From: Flavobacteriia bacterium
GTDB taxonomy: Bacteria > Bacteroidota > Bacteroidia > Flavobacteriales > Flavobacteriaceae
Length of the DNA: 5,560 nt
NCBI GenBank assembly: GCA_011330545.1
Contig: DRQI01000463.1
Span: 1-5,560, forward strand
Reading direction: 5' to 3'
Under the pieces are notes generated by a model that searched no databases, was not told the origin of the DNA, and saw only the letters and a list, made by a program, of their open reading frames with translations. Below, piece by piece: positions 1 through 5,506 of this stretch. A program made the translations under genes and the position numbers. How positions within the stretch are numbered: the first letter of the stretch is position 1; every line of letters begins with the position of its first letter.

Positions 1-426
<426 letters not shown>

Positions 427-448
427 TTCGTTTATAAGTTTAATTGTC

Positions 449-467
449 ATTCCTGTGAAGGCAGAAT
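449..467 (+). repeat. Degenerate ATTCCTGC-type palindrome
   Basis: This is an eroded copy of the hairpin at 493-512. It has C to T in the left arm and one G missing from the right arm (GCAGAAT instead of GCAGGAAT). Its upstream flank is informative: the 19 bases at 437-455 (AGTTTAATTGTCATTCCTG) recur exactly at 1951-1969 before another copy in the hemL-hemE gap. The repeated unit, or a duplication, therefore extends beyond the hairpin. Confidence 0.7.
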
Positions 468-492
468 ATATAAAAATATGTCCAAATATGTC

Positions 493-512
493 ATTCCTGC
501 GAAAGCAGGAAT
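493..512 (+). repeat. Perfect ATTCCTGC / GCAGGAAT hairpin repeat
   Basis: The two 8-base arms (493-500 and 505-512) are perfect inverted copies around a GAAA tetraloop. TGTC precedes the hairpin and CT follows it. The same hairpin occurs at 1963-1982 and, inverted, at 2013-2032, so it is a dispersed palindromic repeat and not a one-off terminator. No T-run follows it. It lies 46 bp before the hemL start, inside the hemB-hemL gap. Confidence 0.85.
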
Positions 513-558
513 CTAGAAATCTAGCTACTCAATACTAATTACTAAATACTAACGAAGC

Positions 559-1848
559 ATGAGCTATAAAAATTCAAAAAAACTATACAAAAAAGGGCTA
601 AAACACCTCGTTGGTGCTGTAAACTCACCTGTAAGAGCCTTTGCTTCAGTAGGCGGAAATCCGTTGTTTATTAAAAAAGCAAAAGGCAGTAAAATTACCG
701 ATGTTGATGGAAATAGCTATGTAGATTATGTATTGTCTTATGGCCCGATGATCTTGGGCCATCGCCATAAAAAAGTACAAAAAGCCATCACCAAAGCCTT
801 AAAAAACGGCTATACTTTTGGGGCTTCTACCAACAATGAAATCAAATTGGCTAAGATAGTTTGCAATGCTTTTCTGGGTATGGATAAAGTACGTTTTGTA
901 AACTCAGGTACCGAAGCCGTGCTAAGTGCCATCCGTTTAGCAAGAGCCTTTACGGGAAAAAATAAAATTATCAAATTTGCAGGTTGTTATCACGGGCATT
1001 CAGATGCATTATTGGTAGCTGCCGGTTCCGGTTTGGCAACCTTGAGTTTACCCGGAAGCAAAGGCGTACCCGAAGGTGCTGTACAAAACACCCTAATTGC
1101 CAATTACAATGACTTAGAAAGTGTCAAGGCACATTTTGAAAAAGACGATGATATTGCCGGTGTTATCATTGAACCCATTGCAGGTAATATGGGTGTGGTG
1201 TTGCCAAAAGAGAACTTTTTAAAAGAACTTAAAGAATATGTAAATGCAAAAGGAGGAGTATTAATAGTTGATGAAGTAATGACCGGTTTTCGTTCTACAT
1301 TTGGCGGTGCACAAGAATTATTAGGTGTAGAAGCCGATATCACCTGTTTAGGAAAAGTAATCGGTGGTGGTTTTCCGGTAGGAGCCTATGGCGCACGAAA
1401 TGAAATTATGAAAATGGTAGCACCGCTGGGAGAGATGTACCAAGCCGGTACACTCTCAGGAAATCCGATTGCTATGGCGGCAGGCATTGCCACCTTAAAA
1501 GAATTGAAAAAACAAAATCCCTATAAGCAATTTGAAGAAACGGCGAAAATTTTAGAAGTAATTTTAACCGAAACCGCCAAGAAATACAATATCAATTTGA
1601 CAGTAAACCGATTTGGCTCTATGTTAAATCCGTTTTTCACCAATACAGAAGTCACTAATTTTAAAGAAGCCCAGCAATCAGATACTAAGAAGTTTGCTGT
1701 ATTTTTTTGGGAGATGATACACAACGGCATCTTTTTGCCGCCCTCACAATTTGAAGCATGGTTTTTGTCTTCCGCCTTGAGCGAAAAAGATATTAAAAAA
1801 ACCGCTGAGGCTATTGATAAGGCTATGGAGACTGTTGCAAAAATGTAA
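559..1848 (+). CDS. hemL: Glutamate-1-semialdehyde 2,1-aminomutase
   Basis: HemL converts glutamate-1-semialdehyde to 5-aminolevulinate, the last step of the C5 route to heme, in the cytoplasm with pyridoxal phosphate (PLP). The 429 residues match the usual length (about 426). The start MSYKNSKKLYKKGLKHLVG leads straight into the family N-terminal motif GAVNSPVRAF. Class III aminotransferase landmarks appear in order: NSGTEA at residues 115-120 and GCYHGHSD at 142-149, both expected near the cofactor, then IIEPIAGNMG, DEVMTGFR at 238-245, and the PLP-binding lysine K266 in GKVIGGGFPVGAYG. No Shine-Dalgarno is seen before the ATG; the leader is A-rich, as is common in Bacteroidota. The gene follows hemB on the same strand, so cotranscription is plausible despite the repeats in the gap. 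Nothing is truncated or missing. Confidence 0.98.
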   Translation: MSYKNSKKLYKKGLKHLVGAVNSPVRAFASVGGNPLFIKKAKGSKITDVDGNSYVDYVLSYGPMILGHRHKKVQKAITKALKNGYTFGASTNNEIKLAKIVCNAFLGMDKVRFVNSGTEAVLSAIRLARAFTGKNKIIKFAGCYHGHSDALLVAAGSGLATLSLPGSKGVPEGAVQNTLIANYNDLESVKAHFEKDDDIAGVIIEPIAGNMGVVLPKENFLKELKEYVNAKGGVLIVDEVMTGFRSTFGGAQELLGVEADITCLGKVIGGGFPVGAYGARNEIMKMVAPLGEMYQAGTLSGNPIAMAAGIATLKELKKQNPYKQFEETAKILEVILTETAKKYNINLTVNRFGSMLNPFFTNTEVTNFKEAQQSDTKKFAVFFWEMIHNGIFLPPSQFEAWFLSSALSEKDIKKTAEAIDKAMETVAKM

Positions 1849-1862
1849 ATTGATAGTGTTAT

Positions 1863-1942
1863 GTCATTGCGAGGAGTCGAAAGACGACGTGGCAATCTCA
1901 TTATTTGTAGTAGATTGCTTCGTCGTATCTCCTCTCAATGAC
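1863..1942. repeat. 80-bp imperfect inverted repeat with GTCATTG ends
   Basis: The outer arms 1863-1876 and 1929-1942 match at 13 of 14 positions (GTCATTGCGAGGAG against a complement differing by one base). Inner blocks ACGACG and GCAATCT on the left pair with CGTCGT and AGATTGC on the right, leaving a short AT-rich centre near 1900-1910. This matches the widespread GTCATTGCGAGGAG...GCAATCT palindromic repeats that I recall from many bacterial genomes. It has no coding potential of its own. It begins 14 bp after the hemL stop. Confidence 0.8.
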
Positions 1943-1959
1943 GTCAATTTAGTTTAATT

Positions 1960-2035
1960 GTCATTCCTGCGAAGGCAGGAATCCAATAGTATGTAGAACA
2001 ATTTTTAAAAAGATTCCTGCTTTCGCAGGAATGAC
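1960..2035. repeat. Inverted pair of ATTCCTGC hairpins, MITE-like
   Basis: Two copies of the ATTCCTGC hairpin face each other. The left one is at 1963-1982 (loop GAAG) and the right one at 2013-2032 (loop TTTC). Counting the GTC and C outside the arms, the 24 bases at 1960-1983 are the reverse complement of 2012-2035 except at one loop position, with a 28-bp unrelated spacer. The pair can fold as two hairpins or as one long stem. The right end lies 11 bp before the hemE ATG, so it sits in the translation-initiation leader. No T-run follows, so I do not call it a terminator. Confidence 0.85.
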
Positions 2036-2046
2036 AAAATAATAAA

Positions 2047-3072
2047 ATGATAAAAAACGACCTATTCCTAAAAGCCTTAAAAGGCGAAACCGTAGAAAGG
2101 CCTCCCGTATGGATGATGCGCCAAGCAGGGCGGTTTTTACCCGAATTTAGGGCATTACGAGAAAAATACGATTTCTTTACCCGTTGCCGAACCCCTGAAT
2201 TGGCATCAGAAATCACAGTACAGCCTATCAGAAGATTCGGAATGGATGCTGCGATTTTATTTTCCGATATTTTGGTGATACCACAGGCGATGAATATTGA
2301 AGTACAGATGAAACCTAATTTTGGCCCTTATTTGCCAACTCCGATAAGAGATCAACAAGGTGTAGATACCGTTATTGTTCCTGATGTAGAAACCGAATTA
2401 GGTTATGTAATGCAAGCCATTAAAGCCACCAAAGAAAAGTTAAATGATGAAGTTCCGTTAATCGGATTTGCCGGTTCACCATGGACCGTTTTTTGTTATG
2501 CCGTACAAGGGCAAGGTTCAAAAACGTTTGATAAAGCCAAAGAATTTTGTTTTACCAATCCGCTAGCCGCCCATGAGTTGCTGCAAAAATTCACCGATAC
2601 TACCATTGCCTATTTAAAGGCAAAAGCAATAGCGGGTGTTGATGCCGTTATGATTTTTGACTCTTGGGGAGGGATGCTTTCCCCTGTTGATTATCAAGAA
2701 TTTTCATGGAAATATATCAATCAGATTATTGAAGCGCTATACGAAGATGTTCCGGTCATTGCTTTCGGAAAAGGATGTTGGTTTGCCCTGCAAGAAATGG
2801 CAACATCGAATGCCAGTGCCTTGGGAGTAGACTGGACGATTACGCCCGAAAATGCACGCTATTTATCAGGCGGAAATATTACCCTGCAAGGTAATTTTGA
2901 CCCTTCACGATTGCTTTCCCCTCCGGCAGAAATCAAAAAGATGGTAAAACAGATGATTGATGCTTTCGGAAAAGATAAATATATTGTAAATTTAGGACAT
3001 GGTATTTTACCAAATATACCGCTAGATAATGCCAAAGCATTTATTGATGCCGTAAAGGAATATAAGAACTAG
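2047..3072 (+). CDS. hemE: Uroporphyrinogen III decarboxylase
   Basis: HemE removes the four acetate carboxyls of uroporphyrinogen III to give coproporphyrinogen III in the cytoplasm, without a cofactor. The 341 residues compare with about 354 in E. coli. Both family signatures are present: [10 protein letters not shown] at residues 20-29 and [16 protein letters not shown] at 140-155. Residues expected in the active site can be placed: R25, R29, D74 in [10 protein letters not shown]151, and H318 in [11 protein letters not shown]. The spacing from R25 to D74 is the same as between the human counterparts. The chosen ATG follows an A-rich leader and gives the usual short N-terminus before [10 protein letters not shown]. 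It lies 198 bp after hemL with two repeat elements between. HemC and HemD, which make its substrate, are not in the window. Confidence 0.98.
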   Translation: MIKNDLFLKALKGETVERPPVWMMRQAGRFLPEFRALREKYDFFTRCRTPELASEITVQPIRRFGMDAAILFSDILVIPQAMNIEVQMKPNFGPYLPTPIRDQQGVDTVIVPDVETELGYVMQAIKATKEKLNDEVPLIGFAGSPWTVFCYAVQGQGSKTFDKAKEFCFTNPLAAHELLQKFTDTTIAYLKAKAIAGVDAVMIFDSWGGMLSPVDYQEFSWKYINQIIEALYEDVPVIAFGKGCWFALQEMATSNASALGVDWTITPENARYLSGGNITLQGNFDPSRLLSPPAEIKKMVKQMIDAFGKDKYIVNLGHGILPNIPLDNAKAFIDAVKEYKN

Positions 3073-3081
3073 TTTTTTAGG

Positions 3082-3113
3082 AGTGATACTATGCTCAGAG
3101 TCATGGTATCACT
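3082..3113. repeat. Hairpin 1 of three related palindromes
   Basis: The arms 3082-3093 (AGTGATACTATG) and 3102-3113 (CATGGTATCACT) pair over 12 positions, with one T-G wobble on the plus strand and an 8-base loop. It starts 9 bp after the hemE stop. The upstream TTTTTT run is on the wrong side for a plus-strand terminator. CTAGAAAGTTAG overlaps its right foot, resembling the sequence after hairpin 3. Confidence 0.75.
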
Positions 3114-3126
3114 AGAAAGTTAGGGC

Positions 3127-3159
3127 ATTGAGGCCCTGACTCAAAGTCAGGGTTTCAAT
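3127..3159. repeat. Hairpin 2 of three related palindromes
   Basis: The 15-base arms 3127-3141 (ATTGAGGCCCTGACT) and 3145-3159 (AGTCAGGGTTTCAAT) pair fully if two G-T wobbles are allowed, around a CAA loop. The core CTGACT/AGTCAG is shared with hairpin 3. Near the foot it has a T-A pair where hairpins 1 and 3 have G-C, a compensated change that keeps the stem. Confidence 0.8.
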
Positions 3160-3180
3160 ATATCAAATAGCGGTGTTTAT

Positions 3181-3215
3181 TAGTGAGGCTCTGACTTTAA
3201 GTCAGGGTCTCACTA
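3181..3215. repeat. Hairpin 3 of three related palindromes, just upstream of the EI24 gene
   Basis: The stem runs 3181-3196 against 3200-3215 (16 pairs, two of them wobbles) around a TTA loop, with feet TAGTGAG and CTCACTA. It lies 14 bp before the chosen EI24 start codon. A reading frame beginning at the GTG at 3173 runs through this hairpin, which is a reason to reject that earlier start. Confidence 0.8.
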
Positions 3216-3229
3216 GAGAATCTAGGAAT

Positions 3230-3988
3230 ATGAAAAATATTTTAAAAGGAATAAAAGCCTACGCAAAAGTACTGCCATTAATTTCAACCTTGAAATTGTG
3301 GAAGTATTTTGCCATTCCGATTTTAATAAGCCTTGTTATTGCCGTTGTTATTGGTGCACTGGCATATAATCTGTCTGATAATATTGGTTTCTATATTTCA
3401 AAAATATGGAGGTGGCAATGGGGAAAAGAAACCTTTACGGCTATCAGTAATTTTTTAGGAGGAGTAATTATTATAGTCTTTGGTTTTATGTTGTACAAGC
3501 ACATTGTAATGGCACTTTCAGCACCGTTTATGAGTCCGGTTTCCGAGAAAATAGAAGCCTACCTAACAAATAAAGAAGTGCATTCGCATAGAAACACATC
3601 CTTTACACAACAGCTTTGGCGAGGTATTCGGATAAACATTAGAAATTTAGTAAAAGAAATACTATTTACCATTCCGATTTTACTACTGGGTTTTATTCCA
3701 GTAATAGGAATTATTTCAACAGTACTGTTGTTTTTAGTACAAGCCTATTATGCCGGATTTGGAAATATGGACTATACCTTAGAACGCCATTTTGATTATA
3801 AAGAGAGCATCAGTTTTGTGAAAAAAAATAAAGGATTAGCCATCGGTAACGGTATTGTTTTTATGTTGTTCTTACTGATTCCGGTATTGGGTGTCATGTT
3901 GGTATTGCCATTTTCGGTAACAGCTGCTACTACAAAAACAGTAGCGTTGTTAAAGGCAGAAAGTAAAACAATTCTTGAAAAAGTGTAA
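3230..3988 (+). CDS. EI24 / CysZ-like integral membrane protein
   Basis: The 252-residue product starts MKNILKGIKAYAKVLP. I chose ATG 3230 over GTG 3173 because the earlier start would translate a palindromic repeat, while this one gives the normal family N-terminus. Hydrophobic segments lie near residues 27-46, 76-97, 144-176 (probably two, broken by GFIPVIG) and 208-235, so it is an inner-membrane protein. The motif ALSAPFMSPVSEKIE after the second segment and the overall length match the EI24 family, which includes the sulfate transporter CysZ of E. coli. Sulfate transport is not shown here. From memory, flavobacterial EI24 genes often sit by hemE and hemF, so a link to heme metabolism or membrane homeostasis is possible but inferred. 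The next gene starts 2 bp after its stop, which suggests one transcript. Confidence 0.85.
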   Translation: MKNILKGIKAYAKVLPLISTLKLWKYFAIPILISLVIAVVIGALAYNLSDNIGFYISKIWRWQWGKETFTAISNFLGGVIIIVFGFMLYKHIVMALSAPFMSPVSEKIEAYLTNKEVHSHRNTSFTQQLWRGIRINIRNLVKEILFTIPILLLGFIPVIGIISTVLLFLVQAYYAGFGNMDYTLERHFDYKESISFVKKNKGLAIGNGIVFMLFLLIPVLGVMLVLPFSVTAATTKTVALLKAESKTILEKV

Positions 3989-3990
3989 AG

Positions 3991-4500
3991 ATGTCGATAT
4001 GGGGAATCATAAAATCATTAAAATATAGGCAACTAAAAAGTGCCTTTTTTCTTTTTTTGAAGAAACCCCTATTTATATACCCAACACTAAAAGCTACTGT
4101 TATTAGTTATCAAATTTCGCAACGAGAGTTTCCGAAAACACATCAATTGAATGGTAAAGGAAATGCTTTTAGACATGCTTTGTGGAATATGATGATTAGT
4201 AAAGAATGTAGTAAATGGACAAAAAATAAGAACAAGGCCATAACATGGGCAAAAACCATCACCGACTGGCATGAAGAACTATCGCCAAACGAACCTTTAG
4301 ATAAAGCGATGGATTTGTATAATAATAAAGTTGGCAGAGAATTATTTAAGAAACTCAATGATAAATATTCTAAATTAAATAGTGACATTTTAATCGATTC
4401 TCTAAAAGAAAAATTAAAAAGTAGCGTGAAGACAGAAACGATTTTTGAAATGGATAATTATATGGAGGTATTAGTGTATATTAGTGAGTTGACTGAATAA
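3991..4500 (+). CDS. DUF6973-like small protein of unknown function
   Basis: The product is 169 residues with a basic N-terminus and one mildly hydrophobic patch (AFFLFLKKPLFIYPTL, residues 18-33), too weak and too charged for a clear signal peptide. The core has regularly placed polar motifs: H51, GNAFRHALWN at residues 57-66 (H62), ITDWHEE at 90-96 (D92, H94, E95) and KAMDLYNNKVGRE at 105-117 (D108, N111, N112). This pattern resembles the DUF6973 family as I remember it. The conserved His, Asp and Glu residues suggest a metal site or hydrolase-like centre, but that is inference. It starts 2 bp after the EI24 stop and is probably translationally coupled to it. It is more AT-rich than the heme genes, so it may be a later addition. 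I do not assign a function. Confidence 0.65.
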   Translation: MSIWGIIKSLKYRQLKSAFFLFLKKPLFIYPTLKATVISYQISQREFPKTHQLNGKGNAFRHALWNMMISKECSKWTKNKNKAITWAKTITDWHEELSPNEPLDKAMDLYNNKVGRELFKKLNDKYSKLNSDILIDSLKEKLKSSVKTETIFEMDNYMEVLVYISELTE

Positions 4501-4543
4501 AATGTTTATGAAAGAAGATCAGGTTTTTATTTATACTTTCAAT

Positions 4544-4589
4544 AAAGTCTTTGAGACTTTGTAGGAGAGTATATATGAAACTAATAAAA
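4544..4589 (+). repeat. Eroded REP half-element with conserved downstream flank
   Basis: AAAGTCT (4544-4550), a TTG loop and AGACTTT (4554-4560), followed by GTAGG, form a decayed version of the right hairpin of the REP doublets at 4601-4676 and 5265-5340. A G-C pair of the intact copies is replaced by A-T, so the short stem survives. The sequence after it (GGAGAG, then TATAT, an ATG, and CTAATAAAA) parallels the sequence after the downstream doublet at 5339-5365, so it is probably a remnant of the same element. Confidence 0.6.
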
Positions 4590-4600
4590 AGTTAGAAATC

Positions 4601-4676
4601 CCTGCAAGGTTTCTAAAAACCTTGTAGGTTTAAAAAGAATGCAAAAACACCTACAAGGTCTTCGAGACCTTGCAGG
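4601..4676. repeat. REP doublet upstream of the transposase (76 bp)
   Basis: Two hairpins stand in inverted orientation. The left arms CCTGCAAGGTTT (4601-4612) and AAACCTTGTAGG (4617-4628) enclose CTAA. The right arms CCTACAAGGTCT (4650-4661) and AGACCTTGCAGG (4665-4676) enclose TCG. Each hairpin has one non-Watson-Crick position four bases from the foot, a G facing T on the same strand of the unit, which gives it polarity. A second doublet of the same architecture and length is at 5265-5340. The right foot ends 17 bp before the transposase ATG. Confidence 0.88.
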
Positions 4677-4679
4677 AGG
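4674..4679 (+). promoter_or_regulatory. Shine-Dalgarno-like AGGAGG overlapping the REP foot
   Basis: AGGAGG is a perfect Shine-Dalgarno core, and its first three bases belong to the right arm of the REP hairpin. The spacing to ATG 4694 is 14 nt, longer than ideal, and Bacteroidota rarely depend on such sites, so its use is uncertain. If it is used, hairpin formation would partly mask it. Confidence 0.3.
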
Positions 4680-4693
4680 AATTAGATATACCA

Positions 4694-5245
4694 ATGAAAT
4701 TAGAAATTTTACAAAAAAACCATTATTATCATATTTTTAATAGAGGTATAAATAGTTCCTTACTATTTAATAATGATGAAAATAAAAGATATTTTCTTGC
4801 TCTTGTAAAAAAATATTTCATTTCTAAAATTGAGATGATTTCTTATTGTTTAATGGATAATCACTTTCATTTTGTTATAAAGGTTATTGGAGCGGAAAAT
4901 GAAGTAACTCAATCGTTGTCAAATTTGTTCAATGCTTATGCCAAAGCTTATAATAAACAGAATTCTAGAACAGGAAGTTTGTTTGAAAAACATTTTAAAA
5001 GAATACGATTAAATGATGAAAGATATTTAAAGCAACTGATTATATATGTTCATTTGAATCCTTTACACCATTTAGGTACTAATTTTGAAGAATATACTTT
5101 TTCATCCTATCAGATACTGATATCTGAAAAAGATACTATGATAAATAGAGAGGAAGTATTGGAATTATTCTCCGGATTAGAGAATTTTATTTTTAGCCAC
5201 AGGCAAAAAGGAAATACTTTAAGTGAGAAATATACATTTGAATAG
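4694..5245 (+). CDS. REP-associated tyrosine transposase (RAYT, Y1 HUH family)
   Basis: The 183-residue product belongs to the Y1 transposase family (IS200-like fold), single-strand DNA enzymes that cut and join at hairpin repeats. Visible landmarks are HYYHIFNRGIN at residues 10-20, the metal-binding HUH motif H57-F58-H59 in MDNHFHFVIK, the LFNAYAKAYNKQNSRTGSLFEKHFKR region from residue 78, and YVHLNP at 118-123. By alignment from memory, Y118 is the likely nucleophile; Y82 and Y86 are less likely. I chose ATG 4694 because the earlier TTG at 4670 lies inside a REP hairpin. The gene looks intact and is very AT-rich compared with the heme genes. REP doublets 17 bp upstream and 19 bp downstream are its probable substrates. 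It could be domesticated rather than actively mobile. Confidence 0.92.
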   Translation: MKLEILQKNHYYHIFNRGINSSLLFNNDENKRYFLALVKKYFISKIEMISYCLMDNHFHFVIKVIGAENEVTQSLSNLFNAYAKAYNKQNSRTGSLFEKHFKRIRLNDERYLKQLIIYVHLNPLHHLGTNFEEYTFSSYQILISEKDTMINREEVLELFSGLENFIFSHRQKGNTLSEKYTFE

Positions 5246-5264
5246 TCGAATATAATTTAAAGTT

Positions 5265-5340
5265 CCTGCAAGGTTTCCAAAACCTTGTAGGTTTAAAAGA
5301 GAAATGTGAAACACCTACAAGGTCTTTGAGACCTTGCAGG
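5265..5340. repeat. REP doublet downstream of the transposase (76 bp)
   Basis: The left hairpin is CCTGCAAGGTTT (5265-5276), CCA loop, AAACCTTGTAGG (5280-5291). The right hairpin is CCTACAAGGTCT (5314-5325), TTG loop, AGACCTTGCAGG (5329-5340). The arms are identical to those at 4601-4676, while loops and spacer (22 against 21 bp) have diverged. The copy has the same orientation as the upstream one, so the transposase gene lies between direct copies. It begins 19 bp after the transposase stop. Confidence 0.88.
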
Positions 5341-5403
5341 AGAGAGTATATGGAAATAATAAAACTATTAATCGAAAAGAATTCCTCTAGGCTCTGCCTC
5401 GAG

Positions 5404-5422
5404 CCTGCCAGCCGCAGGCAGG
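5404..5422. repeat. CCTGCC / GGCAGG palindrome, copy 1
   Basis: CCTGCC (5404-5409) and GGCAGG (5417-5422) are perfect 6-base inverted arms around AGCCGCA. GAG precedes and G follows, as in copy 2. Removing these 19 bases joins GCCTCGAG to GC and restores the 10-base palindrome GCCTCGAGGC, consistent with an insertion. Confidence 0.7.
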
Positions 5423-5430
5423 GCTTCCGA

Positions 5431-5506
5431 TTTACCTCTCCTTGGGAGAGCCTGCCTGACGGTAGGCAGGGTCGAAACTGCCTTTTGCAGTTTCGGGTGA
5501 GGTAAA
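5431..5506. repeat. Composite palindromic repeat with outer TTTACCTC / GAGGTAAA arms
   Basis: The outer 8-base arms at 5431-5438 and 5499-5506 are perfect inverted copies. Inside are CTCTCC-TTG-GGAGAG (5436-5450), the CCTGCC palindrome copy 2 (5451-5470) and a 9-bp stem CGAAACTGC/GCAGTTTCG (5473-5481 and 5487-5495, loop CTTTT). As single-stranded DNA or RNA it could form a branched fold. No terminator-like T-run follows. Confidence 0.75.
5451..5470. repeat. CCTGCC / GGCAGG palindrome, copy 2, nested in the composite repeat
   Basis: CCTGCC (5451-5456) and GGCAGG (5465-5470) flank TGACGGTA. The context is again GAG before and G after. Removing these 20 bases extends the neighbouring hairpin from 6 to 8 perfect pairs, ACCTCTCC against GGAGAGGT, which suggests it was inserted into a pre-existing palindrome. 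Confidence 0.75.

Noticed and set aside
427..558. Promoter of the Bacteroidota type (TTG, then TAnnTTTG) before hemL, and likewise before the other genes
   Set aside because: I looked for TAnnTTTG in the gaps before hemL, hemE, the EI24 gene and the transposase and found no convincing match.
1104..2216. Minus-strand reading frames opposite hemL and hemE (1104-1343, 1521-1901, 1944-2216)
   Set aside because: They overlap well-supported conserved genes antisense, and their translations show no recognisable domain. They are shadows of the plus-strand codons or run through repeats.
3073..3115. Intrinsic terminator after hemE
   Set aside because: The T-run precedes hairpin 1 instead of following it, and on the minus strand the hairpin is followed by A residues.
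3173..3229. GTG start giving the EI24 protein 19 extra residues
   Set aside because: The extension translates hairpin 3, and the resulting residues look unlike the family N-terminus. ATG 3230 gives the usual MKNILKGIKAY start.
4087..4388. Minus-strand frames opposite the DUF6973-like gene
   Set aside because: The plus-strand frame is coupled to the upstream gene and carries conserved-looking motifs. The antisense frames have neither.
4670..4693. TTG start giving the transposase 8 extra residues
   Set aside because: The TTG lies inside the right arm of a REP hairpin, and ATG 4694 gives a normal family start.
4544..5340. CRISPR-like array
   Set aside because: The repeats are palindromic doublets separated by a transposase gene, without regular unique spacers and without cas genes.
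5350..5505. Possible 51-codon gene after the downstream REP doublet, with a GGAG well placed before its ATG
   Set aside because: Past the first dozen codons the frame consists of palindromic repeats and yields arginine-rich, repeat-derived peptide. It is mentioned only as a possible transposase-leader remnant.
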